Part shown: piece by piece, positions 26,216 through 36,135 of the stretch
How the letters are laid out: each line of letters opens with the position of its first letter
Position numbering within the stretch: the stretch's first letter is position 1
Source: Bombella apis
GTDB lineage: Bacteria; Pseudomonadota; Alphaproteobacteria; Acetobacterales; Acetobacteraceae
Direction: 5' to 3'
DNA: 64,000 bases
Assembly: GCF_018221685.1 (NCBI RefSeq)
Contig: NZ_JAGJTM010000004.1
Coordinates: forward strand, 372,001-436,000
Notes under the pieces: generated by a model
Database searches by the model: none
What the model was told of the DNA's origin: nothing
What the model saw: only the letters and a program-made list of their open reading frames with translations
Translations under genes and position numbers: made by a program

Positions 26216-26244
26216 AGTATAAAAGGTCTCCCGGCAACTGTCTT
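26216..26244 (-). promoter_or_regulatory. Candidate promoter of the dioxygenase unit
   Basis: On the minus strand AAGACA (-35, 26239-26244) and TATACT (-10, 26216-26221) with a 17-base spacer, giving a start about 78 bases before the dioxygenase ATG. Confidence 0.5.
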
Positions 26245-26316
26245 GCGCCTTGTGCCGTCCTGGTGAGAAACCTTGATGGTGGAGTGTACAGGCCTTTTGA
26301 GCCCCCGCAGGGCAAC

Positions 26317-26341
26317 CCCCCTTCACCTGCCGTGAAGGGGG
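26317..26341. repeat. Stem-loop between ndh and the dioxygenase gene
   Basis: A perfect 10-base inverted repeat (26317-26326 with 26332-26341) with a 5-base loop, 27 bases after the ndh stop. It lacks a T tract but its position suits ending or protecting the ndh message. Confidence 0.5.
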
Positions 26342-26367
26342 CTGCCGGGTTGGGGGGAAGGGCCGCT

Positions 26368-27630
26368 TCAGTCCTGTTCCGGCTGTGCTGACGGTTTCTT
26401 GCCGTTCAGATCAGGATTGTTGGGCTTGAAGCGTTCGCCGAGGGCTGCACAGACGGTACGGAAAAGACCGCTGATGCCCATCTGGTGCTGGCGGAACAGA
26501 CCTTCATGGATGAAGCGGGCCAGCTGGGCTCCAAAGCCATGGCCGCCGAACCCCTTCTTGGAGGGCCACATGCCCCAGGCATTGTACCGCCCCAGGGCCA
26601 CGACGGCGCCACGGTCGTTATAGACGAACGGGACCGCTGCCTTGCCAGCCAGCTGGCGGGGAATGGCAACCCGGCCGACATAACGGCCTTCCTGCCGGGC
26701 GGCCTGCGCCGTGGGGGCTGTGGGGTTGACCTCCATGCGGGCGCAGTCACCGATGGCATAGATGGACGGGTCTTTCGTGGTCTGGAGCGTGTTGGTGACC
26801 ATGATCTGCCCGCTGCGGCTGAGCTCAAGATTCTTCAGGAGGGAGGTCGCCACGCAGGCTTTCACCCCAGCAGCCCAGATGGGGAAGTCGGACTCGATGC
26901 GCCGGCCATCCTTGAGGGCGATGTAGCCGCAGCCGACCTCACTGACCATGCCGCCGGTGATGACATCGAATCCCAGCTTCTCCAGTTCGGCCTTGGCCTC
27001 GGCCGAAACCTGCTCGGGGAAAGGCGGCAGCAGTCTGTCCTGCGCCTCGATCAGTGTGGGCCTGAGCAGCCTTTTGCGGGCAGAGGGGCCAAGGCCGGGA
27101 GTGCTGTCGATGGCCTGGCAGAGCTCGGCAGCCAGCTGCACCCCAGTGGCACCACCCCCAACAATGTTCAGGTGGACAGGCTTGTTTGTCAGCTGCGCCC
27201 GCTCAATGAGTGTACGGAAACGGTCGTGGATGGCGTTGGCATCAGCCAGGGAATTGAGGAAGAGGCAGTTTTCTTTCGCCCCGGGCGTGCCGAAGTCGTT
27301 TGCGCAGGAGCCCAGAGCCACGACGAGCAGATCGTAATTCAGGACCTGCCCGTTTTCCAGGTTCAGCGTCTTTGTTGTGCTGTCGATGGTGTCCAGCGTG
27401 CTCTGGATGAAGGAGAAGCCGAAACGTTTGGAAAGCTCATTGAAGGCGAACAGGTTGCCTTTCTGGCCGATCGTGCCGGATGCCAGCTCATGCAGGACAG
27501 GCTTCCAGATATGGACGGCGTTCTGATCAATCAGGGTAATGCGGACATGGGAGTTGTGGCTGAGCTGGGTTGCGGCTTCCAGACCGCCAACACCACCTCC
27601 CAGAATGACGACATGTTTCTTTGCGGACAT
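26368..27630 (-). CDS. ndh: Type II NADH:quinone oxidoreductase
   Basis: NDH-2 oxidises NADH and reduces quinone without pumping protons, a main respiratory entry point in acetic acid bacteria. The 420-residue flavoprotein has the FAD-binding GGGVGGLEAA (residues 11-20), the quinone-site like HIWKPVLHELASG, the NADH-binding GGGATGVQLAAEL, and the second FAD segment IYAIGDCARM. Gln-rich APTAQAARQEG follows as in the family. The C-terminal part (FGAQLARFIHEGLFRQH) is probably amphipathic and membrane-associated. GAGGAA lies eight bases before the ATG. Confidence 0.95.
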   Translation of the reverse strand: MSAKKHVVILGGGVGGLEAATQLSHNSHVRITLIDQNAVHIWKPVLHELASGTIGQKGNLFAFNELSKRFGFSFIQSTLDTIDSTTKTLNLENGQVLNYDLLVVALGSCANDFGTPGAKENCLFLNSLADANAIHDRFRTLIERAQLTNKPVHLNIVGGGATGVQLAAELCQAIDSTPGLGPSARKRLLRPTLIEAQDRLLPPFPEQVSAEAKAELEKLGFDVITGGMVSEVGCGYIALKDGRRIESDFPIWAAGVKACVATSLLKNLELSRSGQIMVTNTLQTTKDPSIYAIGDCARMEVNPTAPTAQAARQEGRYVGRVAIPRQLAGKAAVPFVYNDRGAVVALGRYNAWGMWPSKKGFGGHGFGAQLARFIHEGLFRQHQMGISGLFRTVCAALGERFKPNNPDLNGKKPSAQPEQD

Positions 27631-27864
27631 GGAACCGTTCCTCGTTTTTCCGACGTGACAGGCGCAAACAGAACGCGCAGCAATATCTGAGCTCTAGCGG
27701 TCCGCCCTGCCATATACAAGCCCTGTCATGGTCATCGATGTTGTTTTCTGATTGTCCCGGTCCCCTGTCACCCCGGGGGGTACCGGTGCCTGCCGGGGCA
27801 GGGCCTGCCCCCGTCCGCAACTGGGGGTTGACCCTGCCGGATATGGGCGGAAATGCCCCCGGTA

Positions 27865-29100
27865 TCAGCTTCTGTATGAGCCGTTTATGTCGATGTAACC
27901 GTGTGTCAGATCACAGGTCCAGACGCTCGCACGGCCGGATCCAAGCCCCAGATCTGCCGTGATCGTGATCTCCTGCTGGCGCATGTAGGCATTCAGCGCC
28001 TCGACATCATGGTCCTTCACACTGCCCTGGCTGGCCACCCAGTGGTCCCCGATGGCAATGGAAAGGCGGTCCCTGTCGGCAGGCTCACCACTCTTGCCAA
28101 CGGCCATGACAATACGCCCCCAGTTGGCATCCTCTCCGGCAATGGCGGTTTTCACCAGCGGAGAATTGGCAATGGCCATGGCGATCCTGCGGGCGGACCC
28201 GTCATCCTGAGCTTCCTGCACATCGACACGGATCAGCTTGGTGGCACCCTCGCCATCACGGACGACCAGCAGAGCCAGCTCATGGAGCAGGTCCTTCAGG
28301 GCCGTGCGGAATTCCGCCAGGGCGGCATCCTCATGACTGCCGATCTCTTCATGCTCGGCCTGCCCGGTGGCAAAAAGCATCAGCATGTCGGATGTAGAGG
28401 TATCAGAGTCCACCGTGATGGAGTTGAAGCTCGGCCCCACGCCTTCTTCCAGCAGGGCCTGAAGGACCGGCTGGGGCAGGGAGGCATCTGTGGCGACGTA
28501 GGCCAGCATGGTGGCCATGTCCGGCGCAACCATGCCCGACCCCTTGGCTATGCCCTGGAGGCAGACCGTTGTGCTGCCGATCTTCACTTCACGACGGGCC
28601 GCCTTGGGGAAGGTGTCCGTGGTCATGATGGCCCGGGCTGCTTCCTCCCATCCATCATCATGCAGGGCTTCAATGGCTGCGGGCAGGGCAGAGAGGATCT
28701 TCTTGTAGGGAAGCGTCTCGCCAATCACCCCGGTAGAGGCCAGGAAGACATCCTCGACAGGGCAGCCCAGCTGATGGGCGACCTCTCCGGCACAGGCTAC
28801 CACGGCCTCTTCCCCGGCACGACCGGTGAAGACATTTGCATTGCCGGAGTTCACCAGCAGCGCCCGGGCATGGGGCGTGCTGGCGAGCGCACGGCGACAC
28901 CAGGGGATGGGAGCCCCCGGGCAGAGATTGCGGGTATAGACACCTGCGGCCGTCGTGCCAGGGGCGAACTCGACCAGCATGAGGTCGGTCCGCCCGCTGT
29001 AGCGGATGTTGGCCTCCACACCACTGAGCCGCACCCCGGCAATCGAGGTCAGCTTGGGCAGTGAGAGTGCCAGTGGGGAGCGGGGGTATGGTTTGGCCAT
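27865..29100 (-). CDS. argJ: Bifunctional ornithine acetyltransferase/N-acetylglutamate synthase
   Basis: ArgJ recycles the acetyl group from N-acetylornithine to glutamate in arginine synthesis; bifunctional forms also use acetyl-CoA. The 411-residue proenzyme cleaves itself before a Thr: here Thr197 in APDMATMLAY. Other conserved parts are LLVNSGNANVFTG, STGVIGETLP, NSITVDSDTSTSD and GEDANWGRI. The C-terminus TCDLTHGYIDINGSYRS is typical. It starts three bases after the ppiC stop, so the pair is transcribed together. Whether the enzyme is mono- or bifunctional cannot be read from sequence. Confidence 0.96.
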   Translation of the reverse strand: MAKPYPRSPLALSLPKLTSIAGVRLSGVEANIRYSGRTDLMLVEFAPGTTAAGVYTRNLCPGAPIPWCRRALASTPHARALLVNSGNANVFTGRAGEEAVVACAGEVAHQLGCPVEDVFLASTGVIGETLPYKKILSALPAAIEALHDDGWEEAARAIMTTDTFPKAARREVKIGSTTVCLQGIAKGSGMVAPDMATMLAYVATDASLPQPVLQALLEEGVGPSFNSITVDSDTSTSDMLMLFATGQAEHEEIGSHEDAALAEFRTALKDLLHELALLVVRDGEGATKLIRVDVQEAQDDGSARRIAMAIANSPLVKTAIAGEDANWGRIVMAVGKSGEPADRDRLSIAIGDHWVASQGSVKDHDVEALNAYMRQQEITITADLGLGSGRASVWTCDLTHGYIDINGSYRS

Positions 29101-29103
29101 GGC

Positions 29104-30042
29104 TCAGTGTGTTGCCTGTGCCGGGGCAGCGGCAGGCGCCGGTGCACTGGTGATGGGTTGGCCCTTGGCATCATAATGCACGATTCGGGCCTGCTTCTCG
29201 GCAGCTTCCACCACCTTGCGGACTTCCTGGCGGATCAGGTCGCGGCGGATCTGGTCACGCACCTGCTCAAAGCTCGGCACGGGGGCCGTGCGGGTCCCCA
29301 GAACCTGGATCACGTGCCAGCCATACTGGGTATGGACCGGCTTCTGGGTGATGGTGCCGGACTTCATGGCAAAAGCGGCGTTGGAGAAATCCGGGATCAT
29401 GTCCCCACGCTTGAACCAGCCAAGATCGCCACCATTCGTGCCGCCGGATGCCTTGTCCGTGGAGAGACGGCCAGCCAGCTTGGCAAAGTCGGCCCCCTTG
29501 TTCAGCTGCCGGATGATCCCTTCAGCCTTGGCCTCGCTATCCACGAGGATGTGGCGGGCATGGACTTCCTCTTCAGGCTTCTTGGAGGCGAAATGCTCCT
29601 GATAGTAGGCCTTCAGGGCATCGTCCGTCAGCTTCGGTGCAACCTGCTCTTCCAGATAGGCATTCTGGAGCACATTGTTTGCTGCTGCTTCCATGGCAGC
29701 CTTGACAGCCGGCTTGCTGGCCAGCCCGGCCTTGTCCGCCTGGAGCTGGATGGCCTTCTGGTCGATGAGCTGGTTGATCAGGAGCGGAATGATGACGGCC
29801 GGCTGGAGCTGGCGCGCTTCCGGCGGCAGGGTGGCAGCAGCGCGCTGGACATCGCCCAGGGTGATCTTCTGGTCATTCACGGTGGCGAGCAGCATGTTCG
29901 GGTCTGCTGCGGGCTTGGCCTGCGGCTGTGCGGCGGGGGCCGGCTGGGCGTCGGCGGCCACGGCCTGCGCTGTCAGCGAGGCAGAAGAGGAGACACCCCC
30001 GATAAGGGCCGTGCACAGGAGAAGAGAGCGGGAAAGCCGCAT
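29104..30042 (-). CDS. Exported parvulin-type peptidyl-prolyl isomerase
   Basis: A 312-residue periplasmic foldase of the SurA/PpiC/PrsA type. A signal peptide (MRLSRSLLLCTALIGGVSS, cleavage near AQAVAADA) is followed by an Ala/Pro/Gln linker, a helical SurA-N-like chaperone part (about 55-145) and one rotamase domain (about 150-265: EEVHARHILVDSEAKAEGI, GGDLGWFKRGDMIPDF, YGWHVIQVL). The tail is Ala/Pro-rich. Start: three ATGs occur; the one at 30042 has GAGG at good spacing, while those at 30057 and 30054 would place the ribosome site inside the gene. Confidence 0.92.
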   Translation of the reverse strand: MRLSRSLLLCTALIGGVSSSASLTAQAVAADAQPAPAAQPQAKPAADPNMLLATVNDQKITLGDVQRAAATLPPEARQLQPAVIIPLLINQLIDQKAIQLQADKAGLASKPAVKAAMEAAANNVLQNAYLEEQVAPKLTDDALKAYYQEHFASKKPEEEVHARHILVDSEAKAEGIIRQLNKGADFAKLAGRLSTDKASGGTNGGDLGWFKRGDMIPDFSNAAFAMKSGTITQKPVHTQYGWHVIQVLGTRTAPVPSFEQVRDQIRRDLIRQEVRKVVEAAEKQARIVHYDAKGQPITSAPAPAAAPAQATH

Positions 30043-30065
30043 GTAAGACCTCATCATTTCGATCT

Positions 30066-30094
30066 GTTAAAACTCAGCCCTTTCACCATGACAA
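30066..30094 (-). promoter_or_regulatory. Candidate promoter of ppiC-argJ
   Basis: On the minus strand TTGTCA (-35, 30089-30094) and TTTAAC (-10, 30066-30071) with a 17-base spacer; the start would lie about 17 bases before the ppiC ATG. Confidence 0.5.
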
Positions 30095-30248
30095 AGCCTG
30101 CCTGCCCTAGCAAGGGCTTTGGTGCCGGAAAGGCGAAGTATTGCCTATATTTTATGTTGGTACGGACGTCAGGTTGGGCTGCTGGTGCCTGACAGGGGAA
30201 AAAGCGGAGAATTGCGCTGCGTCCGGAAGCCGGACGGGGGCTTTCCCA

Positions 30249-30277
30249 TTGACCATGATGACGAGGGCCCTTATGTC
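30249..30277 (+). promoter_or_regulatory. Candidate promoter of secA
   Basis: TTGACC (-35, 30249-30254) and TATGTC (-10, 30272-30277) with a 17-base spacer, about 100 bases before the secA ATG. The -10 match is modest. Confidence 0.35.
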
Positions 30278-30385
30278 GGACATGATATGAAAAGCGTTGT
30301 GACCATCCGCAGCGGGCGTTTCCTTGTTTCCCATAGGGGAGAGGGGCGCACATGGTTGCTGGTGGCAAAATTTTCAGGGTAACTC

Positions 30386-33043
30386 ATGCTTTCACGCCTT
30401 GCTCGCGCCCTCTTCGGCCACTCCAACGACCGCTCACTCAAGAAGTATCAGCGGCGCGTGCCGGAGATCAATGCTCTGGAGCCGCAGATGCAGGCTCTCA
30501 CGGATGATGAACTGAAGGGTAAAACTGCGGAATTCCGCCAGCGTCTGGCTGAGGGTGCCTCCCTTGATGATCTCCTGGACGAGGCCTTTGCTGTCTGTCG
30601 TGAGGCCTCCCGCCGTGTGCTGGGGATGCGTCATTTTGATGTGCAGCTCATCGGGGGCATGGTCCTGCATGATGGGCGGATTGCCGAGATGCGGACGGGT
30701 GAGGGCAAGACCCTTGTCGGGACCCTGGCTGTCTATCTGAATGCCTTGTCTGGCAAGGGCGTGCATGTTGTTACCGTCAATGATTATCTGGCGAAGCGTG
30801 ACGCTGAGGAAATGTCCCGCCTCTACGGCTTCCTTGGCCTGACCACCGGCGTGATCATCCCGAACCTGACGGACGACCAGCGCCGTGCGGCCTATGGAGC
30901 GGACATCACATACGGTACGAACAACGAGTTCGGCTTCGACTATCTGCGGGACAACATGAAGTATTCGCTGGATGAAATGGTCCAGCGTGCCTTCAGCTTT
31001 GCCATTGTCGATGAGGTGGACAGCATCCTCATTGATGAGGCCCGTACGCCGCTCATCATTTCCGGTCCGGCGGATGACAGCTCCGACCTTTATCGTCATG
31101 TGGATGCCGTGATTGCCCGGCTGGTGAAAGAGCCGGATGTTTATGACAAGGATGAGAAGCTGCGTACTGTCACGCTGACGGAAAAAGGCTCCGACCGTGT
31201 CGAGGAGCTGCTTCAGGAGGCGGGCCTGCTGCGTGAAGGCGGTCTGTATGACCTCCACAACGTCTCGGTTGTCCATCATGTCCAGCAGTCCCTGCGGGCC
31301 CGGACGCTTTTTACGAGGGATGTCGATTATATCGTCCGTGACGACAAGGTGATGCTGATTGACGAGTTCACGGGCCGCATGATGGATGGCCGCCGGTACT
31401 CTGATGGCCTGCATCAGGCGCTGGAAGCCAAGGAAGGTGTGGAAATCCAGCAGGAAAATCAGACGCTGGCCTCCATTACTTTCCAGAATTATTTCCGTCT
31501 TTATCCCAAGCTGGCTGGCATGACCGGTACGGCCATGACGGAAGCTGACGAATTCGCCGAGATCTACAATCTTCAGGTCGTGGAGATTCCGACCAATCTG
31601 CCCGTGCGCCGCAAGGATGCGGATGACGAGGTCTATCTCACGGCGGAAGAGAAATATGAGGCCGTGGCTGAACTCGTCCGCAAGGTGCATGAGACAGGCC
31701 AGCCCATTCTTGTCGGTACGGCCTCCATCGAGCAGAGCGAGGTTCTGTCACACCTGCTGCGGCAGAAGCGTATTCCGCATAATGTGCTGAATGCCCGGCA
31801 TCATGAGCGTGAGGCCAGCATTGTCGCACAGGCCGGTGCGCCGGGTGCCATCACCATCGCCACGAACATGGCAGGGCGTGGTACGGACATCAAGCTCGGT
31901 GGCAATGTCGAGATGCTGGTGGCTGAAAAGACTGCCGGTATTGAGGATGAAGCTGAGCGGGCTGCCATTGCGGAACAGGTCCGGGCGCAGGTGGCCGTTG
32001 ACCACAAGCGGGTGCACGAGCTTGGTGGGCTGTATGTCATCGGGACGGAGCGGCATGAGAGCCGCCGGGTGGACAACCAGCTGCGTGGGCGGTCTGGCCG
32101 TCAGGGAGACCCGGGCAATTCCCGCTTTTTCCTTTCCCTTCAGGATGACCTCATCCGCATTTTCGGCTCCGACCGCATGGGGGCGATGATGCAGAAGATG
32201 GGTCTCAAGCGGGGTGAGGCCATCGTGCATCCGTGGCTGAACCGTGCGCTGGAAAAGGCGCAGAAGAAGGTCGAGGCCCGCAACTTCGACATGCGCAAGA
32301 ACACGCTGAAATACGATGATGTCATGAATGCACAGCGCAAGGAGGTCTATGCCCAGCGCCGTGAATATATGGCATCCGCCGATGTGTCTGGCGTGATTGC
32401 CGAGATGCGGGGTAAGGTGATTGAAGAGCTCGTCCATGCCCATATTCCGGAGAATTCCTTTGTGGAGGCCTGGGATGTGGATGGCCTTGCTGGTGAGCTG
32501 CATCGCATTCTGAATCTGGACATGCCGATTGCCGACTGGGCAAAAGAAGATGGCATGGATGAGGAGCATCTGATCGACCGCATCGAAGAAACAGCCACGA
32601 AGGCCCATGCAGCCCGTTCAGCGACTGTTGGCCCGGAAATGATGCGGTTGATCGAGAAGCATATTCTTCTGACGTCATTCGATGCGGCATGGAAAGAACA
32701 TCTGCACGGGCTGGACCAGATGCGTCAGGGGATCGGCCTGCGGGCTTATGCCCAGCGTGACCCGCTGAACGAGTACAAGCAGGAAGCCTTCCAGATGTTC
32801 ACATACATGCTGGAGGACCTGCGGCTGCGTGTCGTGCAGTCTGTCGGGCATGTCCAGCCCGTCAGCGAGGCACCGTCCATGCCGCCGGGGCCGACTGCTT
32901 TCATGGAGGAGGATGGTCCCGCTGATGAGGAGGCGCTGGATACGGCCACGCTGGCCCGCTGGCTCAATGAGGTCCCCCGCAATGCTCCCTGTCCCTGCGG
33001 GTCCGGGCAGAAATTCAAGCACTGCCACGGCAGGATGATCTGA
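30386..33043 (+). CDS. secA: Preprotein translocase ATPase SecA
   Basis: SecA drives export of unfolded proteins through SecYEG. The 885-residue protein has Walker A MRTGEGKT with Lys108, the [20 protein letters not shown]alker B/DEAD-like block, the PPXD cross-linking region, [14 protein letters not shown] and [17 protein letters not shown] in the second ATPase domain, the [13 protein letters not shown] [19 protein letters not shown] scaffold, and a C-terminal zinc motif [14 protein letters not shown] that binds SecB and phospholipid. Length and motif order are normal. It lies upstream of yebC with a hairpin between. Confidence 0.98.
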   Translation: MLSRLARALFGHSNDRSLKKYQRRVPEINALEPQMQALTDDELKGKTAEFRQRLAEGASLDDLLDEAFAVCREASRRVLGMRHFDVQLIGGMVLHDGRIAEMRTGEGKTLVGTLAVYLNALSGKGVHVVTVNDYLAKRDAEEMSRLYGFLGLTTGVIIPNLTDDQRRAAYGADITYGTNNEFGFDYLRDNMKYSLDEMVQRAFSFAIVDEVDSILIDEARTPLIISGPADDSSDLYRHVDAVIARLVKEPDVYDKDEKLRTVTLTEKGSDRVEELLQEAGLLREGGLYDLHNVSVVHHVQQSLRARTLFTRDVDYIVRDDKVMLIDEFTGRMMDGRRYSDGLHQALEAKEGVEIQQENQTLASITFQNYFRLYPKLAGMTGTAMTEADEFAEIYNLQVVEIPTNLPVRRKDADDEVYLTAEEKYEAVAELVRKVHETGQPILVGTASIEQSEVLSHLLRQKRIPHNVLNARHHEREASIVAQAGAPGAITIATNMAGRGTDIKLGGNVEMLVAEKTAGIEDEAERAAIAEQVRAQVAVDHKRVHELGGLYVIGTERHESRRVDNQLRGRSGRQGDPGNSRFFLSLQDDLIRIFGSDRMGAMMQKMGLKRGEAIVHPWLNRALEKAQKKVEARNFDMRKNTLKYDDVMNAQRKEVYAQRREYMASADVSGVIAEMRGKVIEELVHAHIPENSFVEAWDVDGLAGELHRILNLDMPIADWAKEDGMDEEHLIDRIEETATKAHAARSATVGPEMMRLIEKHILLTSFDAAWKEHLHGLDQMRQGIGLRAYAQRDPLNEYKQEAFQMFTYMLEDLRLRVVQSVGHVQPVSEAPSMPPGPTAFMEEDGPADEEALDTATLARWLNEVPRNAPCPCGSGQKFKHCHGRMI

Positions 33044-33080
33044 GAAGGCGGGCTGCTTCCTGCTGGGGGCAGCCCCTTCT
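33043..33080. repeat. Stem-loop after secA
   Basis: A stem of 7 base pairs (33050-33056 with 33069-33075), extended below by a further 5 with a small bulge, begins at the secA stop. There is no T tract, so it may stabilise or partly stop the secA message rather than end it fully. Confidence 0.4.
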
Positions 33081-33144
33081 GATGCACGGTGTGCTGGTGC
33101 ATGGTAATGGGTGTTTCAACATTGTTTTGGGAGAAGTAAGGTCC

Positions 33145-33894
33145 ATGGCAGGACATTCACAGTTCAAGAACATCATGCACCGCAAAGGTGCGCAGGATGC
33201 CAAGCGCGCCAAGCAGTTTGCCAAGGTCATCCGTGAGATCACGGTGGCCACACGGTCCGGCATGCCAGACCCGGCCATGAACCCCCGCCTGCGTGCTGCC
33301 ATCACGGCAGCCCGTGAGGTCAACATGCCCAAGGATACGGTCGAGCGTGCCATCAAGAAGGCCAGCGGTGCCGGTGGTGGTGAGGATTATGTGGCCGTCC
33401 GTTATGAGGGCTACGGTCCGGCTGGTGTGGCCATCATCATCGAGGGGCTGACCGATAACCGCAACCGTACGGCCTCCGAAGTCCGGGCGGCTTTCTCCAA
33501 GCATGGTGGTTCCATGGGAGAAACCAATTCCGTGTCCTTTGGCTTTGACCATATCGGCGTGATCACCTATCCGCAGGATGCTGCTTCTGAGGATGACATG
33601 CTGGAAGCCGCCATTGAAGCCGGGGCTGATAACGTGGAGACCACGGAAGACGGCCACGAAATCACCACGGCCATGGAGGCCCTGATGAGCGTGCGTGATG
33701 CGCTGGAAGGCCGTTTTGGCGAACCCCGTTCCGCCAAGCTGGACTGGCGTCCGCAGACGACCGTCACGCTGGATGAGGATCAGGCCCGCTCCGTTCTCAA
33801 GCTGATTGACGTGCTTGAGGAGAATGACGATGTGCAGGCCGTCTATGCCAATTTCGACCTCCCTGATGAGGTGGCCGAGGCTCTGGCAGCTTGA
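33145..33894 (+). CDS. YebC/PmpR-family DNA-binding/translation-associated protein
   Basis: A 249-residue YebC-type protein, starting [21 protein letters not shown], with the central [21 protein letters not shown] and [20 protein letters not shown] blocks and the C-terminal ETTEDGHEI region. Members were described as transcriptional regulators; recent work on the family also links it to relief of ribosome stalling at proline runs. Ser-Gln replaces the common Ser-Lys in the opening (HSQFKN). The GTG/ATG frame is open further upstream but the family start and a GGAGAAG site fit 33145. It is the usual neighbour of ruvC. Confidence 0.95.
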   Translation: MAGHSQFKNIMHRKGAQDAKRAKQFAKVIREITVATRSGMPDPAMNPRLRAAITAAREVNMPKDTVERAIKKASGAGGGEDYVAVRYEGYGPAGVAIIIEGLTDNRNRTASEVRAAFSKHGGSMGETNSVSFGFDHIGVITYPQDAASEDDMLEAAIEAGADNVETTEDGHEITTAMEALMSVRDALEGRFGEPRSAKLDWRPQTTVTLDEDQARSVLKLIDVLEENDDVQAVYANFDLPDEVAEALAA

Positions 33895-34397
33895 TCCGTC
33901 TCATGGGGATCGATCCCGGCCTGCGTTTTATGGGCTGGGGTATCGTGGATGTGGAGGGGAACCGCCTGCGCCATGTGGCTGACGGTGTGCTGGCGACCCA
34001 GAGTGGTGATGACGTTCCCCGCCGTCTGTGCGACCTGCATGAGGGGCTGATGAGGCTCATCCAGCAGTATGGTCCTGCAGAAGCTGCCGTTGAGGAAACC
34101 TATGTGAACCGCAACGGCTCCTCCACGCTCAAGCTGGGCTATGCCCGTGGCGTGGCCCTGCTTGCGCCCGCCCTTGCCGGGCTGAGCGTGCATGAATATG
34201 GGGCCATGGCTGTGAAGCGGGCTGTGGTTGGTACGGGGGCGGCCACGAAGGAGCAGGTCAGCATGATGGTCCGCCGTCTGTTGCCGGGGGCGGAGGTCCG
34301 GCGGGCTGATGCGTCTGATGCACTGGCTATCGCCATCTGCCATGCCCATCATCGGGCCAGTGCCCGGCATGTAGCCGCAGGAGTACGCATGGCATGA
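33891..34397 (+). CDS. ruvC: Holliday junction endonuclease RuvC
   Basis: RuvC cuts Holliday junctions made by RuvAB. The 168-residue product has the RNase H-like fold with catalytic acids at Asp8 ([11 protein letters not shown]), Glu ([20 protein letters not shown]) and the closing [14 protein letters not shown]. The start is taken as TTG at 33891, which overlaps the yebC stop and gives the family N-terminus (I-R-L-x-GIDPG); the first ATG at 33903 would begin at MGIDPG and is a possible alternative. The end overlaps ruvA by four bases. Confidence 0.96.
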   Translation: MIRLMGIDPGLRFMGWGIVDVEGNRLRHVADGVLATQSGDDVPRRLCDLHEGLMRLIQQYGPAEAAVEETYVNRNGSSTLKLGYARGVALLAPALAGLSVHEYGAMAVKRAVVGTGAATKEQVSMMVRRLLPGAEVRRADASDALAIAICHAHHRASARHVAAGVRMA

Positions 34398-35032
34398 TCG
34401 GACAGCTGACAGGCCTTGTCTCTCATATCGATGGTGATCACTGCCTCATTGATGTGAATGGGGTGGGGTATGTTGTCTCAGCCTCCAGCCATACGCTGGG
34501 GCTGCTGCCCCGCCCGCCGGAAGTCGCCCGTGTACTGGTGGAAACGGTTGTGCGGGAAGATGCCATCCAGCTTTTTGGTTTTGCGGAGGCGGATGAGCAG
34601 GCATGGTTCCGTCTTCTCACGACCGTTCAGGGTGTAGGGGCCCGTGTGGCTCTGGCCATTCTGTCAGTCAGCCGCCCCAGTCTGCTCTGGCAGGCTGTCC
34701 ATGCTGAGGACAGGACAGCCTTTACGCAGGCTGCCGGGGTTGGCCCCAAGCTGGCAGTCCGCCTCCTGACGGAGCTCAGGAGCAAAGTGGCCAAAATGCC
34801 GGCTCCTGCCAGCATGAGTGGGACGTCCATGAGTGCTGGGGGGGGCGGAGCAGCCATCAGTACCAGCCTGCATGGCAGTGCCGGGCTGGAGCAGGATGCC
34901 CTCATGGCGCTGGAAGGGCTGGGCTTCCGTCGGGCTGAAAGCTGGCCCATCATCAGCCGTCTCATTGGAGACCACGTTGGGGAAGGGCTGGATGTCATCA
35001 TCCGTCTTGCTCTCAAGGAACTGGCCCGGTAG
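34394..35032 (+). CDS. ruvA: Holliday junction branch migration protein RuvA
   Basis: RuvA binds the four-way junction and loads RuvB. The 212-residue protein has the N-terminal OB fold ([28 protein letters not shown]), two helix-hairpin-helix motifs (LLTTVQGVGARVALAIL and QAAGVGPKLAVRLLTEL) and a C-terminal RuvB-binding domain (LMALEGLGFRRAE). The linker before domain III is long and Ser/Gly/Ala-rich, as in other alphaproteobacteria. ATGA overlap with ruvC. Confidence 0.97.
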   Translation: MIGQLTGLVSHIDGDHCLIDVNGVGYVVSASSHTLGLLPRPPEVARVLVETVVREDAIQLFGFAEADEQAWFRLLTTVQGVGARVALAILSVSRPSLLWQAVHAEDRTAFTQAAGVGPKLAVRLLTELRSKVAKMPAPASMSGTSMSAGGGGAAISTSLHGSAGLEQDALMALEGLGFRRAESWPIISRLIGDHVGEGLDVIIRLALKELAR

Positions 35033-35061
35033 GCAGAGGGTAGAGGGAAAGAACGGGGCCG

Positions 35062-36111
35062 ATGAACCAGTTTGTGCCAGATATGCCGCCCGGCCGTGCG
35101 CCGGAGACGGATGCCACACGCCAGCCGGAGGATGTGGCCGATGCCACCCTGCGGCCGCAGACCCTGGCTGACTTTACGGGCCAGAAAGCCAGTCGGGAAA
35201 ATCTCTCCATTTTCATCGAGGCAGCCCGCAAACGGGGTGATGCGCTGGACCACGTCCTGCTGCATGGCCCGCCGGGGCTGGGAAAGACGACTCTTGCGCA
35301 GATCGTCTCCCGTGAGCTTGGCGTGGGCTTTCGTGCCACGTCCGGGCCGGTGATCCAGCGGGCTGGAGACCTTGCGGCCATCCTGACAAATCTTCAGCCT
35401 CGTGATGTGCTGTTCATTGATGAGATTCATCGTCTCCAGCCAGCGATTGAGGAAATCCTCTATCCGGCGATGGAGGACTTCCAGCTGGACCTCGTCATCG
35501 GGGAAGGCCCCGCGGCCCGTTCCGTGCGGATTGATCTGGCGCCTTTCACGCTCGTGGCAGCCACGACACGGTCCGGCCTGCTGGCCACACCATTGCGGGA
35601 CCGGTTCGGCATTCCGTTGCGTCTGGTGTTCTATGCGCCTGATGAATTGCGGCAGATCGTCAGCCGGGGGGCGGGGAAGCTGGGCATGGCCCTGACAGAT
35701 GAAGGAGCCGAGGAAATTGCCCGCCGTTCCCGAGGGACGCCGCGCATTGCCGGAAGGCTGCTGCGCCGCGTGCGGGACTTTGCGCTTGTGGCGAAGAAAG
35801 AGATTGTTGACCGTGCGCTGGCAGATGCAGCCCTCTCCCGGCTGGAGGTGGACAGTCATGGTCTTGATGCGATGGACAGGCGCTATCTGCGCCGCATTGC
35901 CGAGCATCACAGGGGTGGCCCAGTAGGGGTGGAAACTCTGGCGGCAGCTTTGGCAGAAGCCCGTGATACGCTGGAGGACGTCGTGGAACCCTATCTGATA
36001 CAGGAAGGGCTCGTCCTGCGGACCTCACGGGGGCGGATGCTGGGTGAACCGGGCTGGCGTTATCTCGGTCTCACACCGCCATCAGACAATCTGGCACCAC
36101 GGTTCCTGTAG
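35062..36111 (+). CDS. ruvB: Holliday junction branch migration ATPase RuvB
   Basis: RuvB is the AAA+ motor of branch migration. The 349-residue protein has [12 protein letters not shown], Walker [13 protein letters not shown], Walker [12 protein letters not shown], the beta-hairpin region binding RuvA ([19 protein letters not shown]), sensor 1 ([19 protein letters not shown]), the arginine finger in [19 protein letters not shown] and the winged-helix C-terminus (TPRGRML-type [16 protein letters not shown]). It starts 29 bases after ruvA. Confidence 0.98.
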   Translation: MNQFVPDMPPGRAPETDATRQPEDVADATLRPQTLADFTGQKASRENLSIFIEAARKRGDALDHVLLHGPPGLGKTTLAQIVSRELGVGFRATSGPVIQRAGDLAAILTNLQPRDVLFIDEIHRLQPAIEEILYPAMEDFQLDLVIGEGPAARSVRIDLAPFTLVAATTRSGLLATPLRDRFGIPLRLVFYAPDELRQIVSRGAGKLGMALTDEGAEEIARRSRGTPRIAGRLLRRVRDFALVAKKEIVDRALADAALSRLEVDSHGLDAMDRRYLRRIAEHHRGGPVGVETLAAALAEARDTLEDVVEPYLIQEGLVLRTSRGRMLGEPGWRYLGLTPPSDNLAPRFL

Positions 36112-36135
36112 GGGCCGTCATCGGGGGAGAACAGC

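Larger units (their letters stand above)
30043..30385. other. Divergent intergenic region between ppiC and secA
   Basis: About 340 bases with the ppiC promoter at its left, a tight GC hairpin (30220-30236, 7-base arms, 3-base loop) and a candidate secA promoter at 30249-30277. An 87-codon open frame (30119-30382) has a non-ATG start without ribosome site and no family resemblance, and is not called as a gene. Confidence 0.6.

Noticed and set aside
26485..27690. 401-codon open frame on the plus strand
   Set aside because: Antisense to ndh, which has full FAD and NADH motifs.
30119..30382. 87-codon plus-strand frame before secA
   Set aside because: Non-ATG start, no ribosome site, no family resemblance, and it would overlap the secA promoter.
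30434..31690. 418-codon open frame on the minus strand
   Set aside because: Antisense to secA; no ribosome site or domain.
33891..33902. ruvC starting only at the ATG 33903
   Set aside because: The TTG start restores the family N-terminus before GIDPG and overlaps the yebC stop as coupled genes do; kept as an alternative only.
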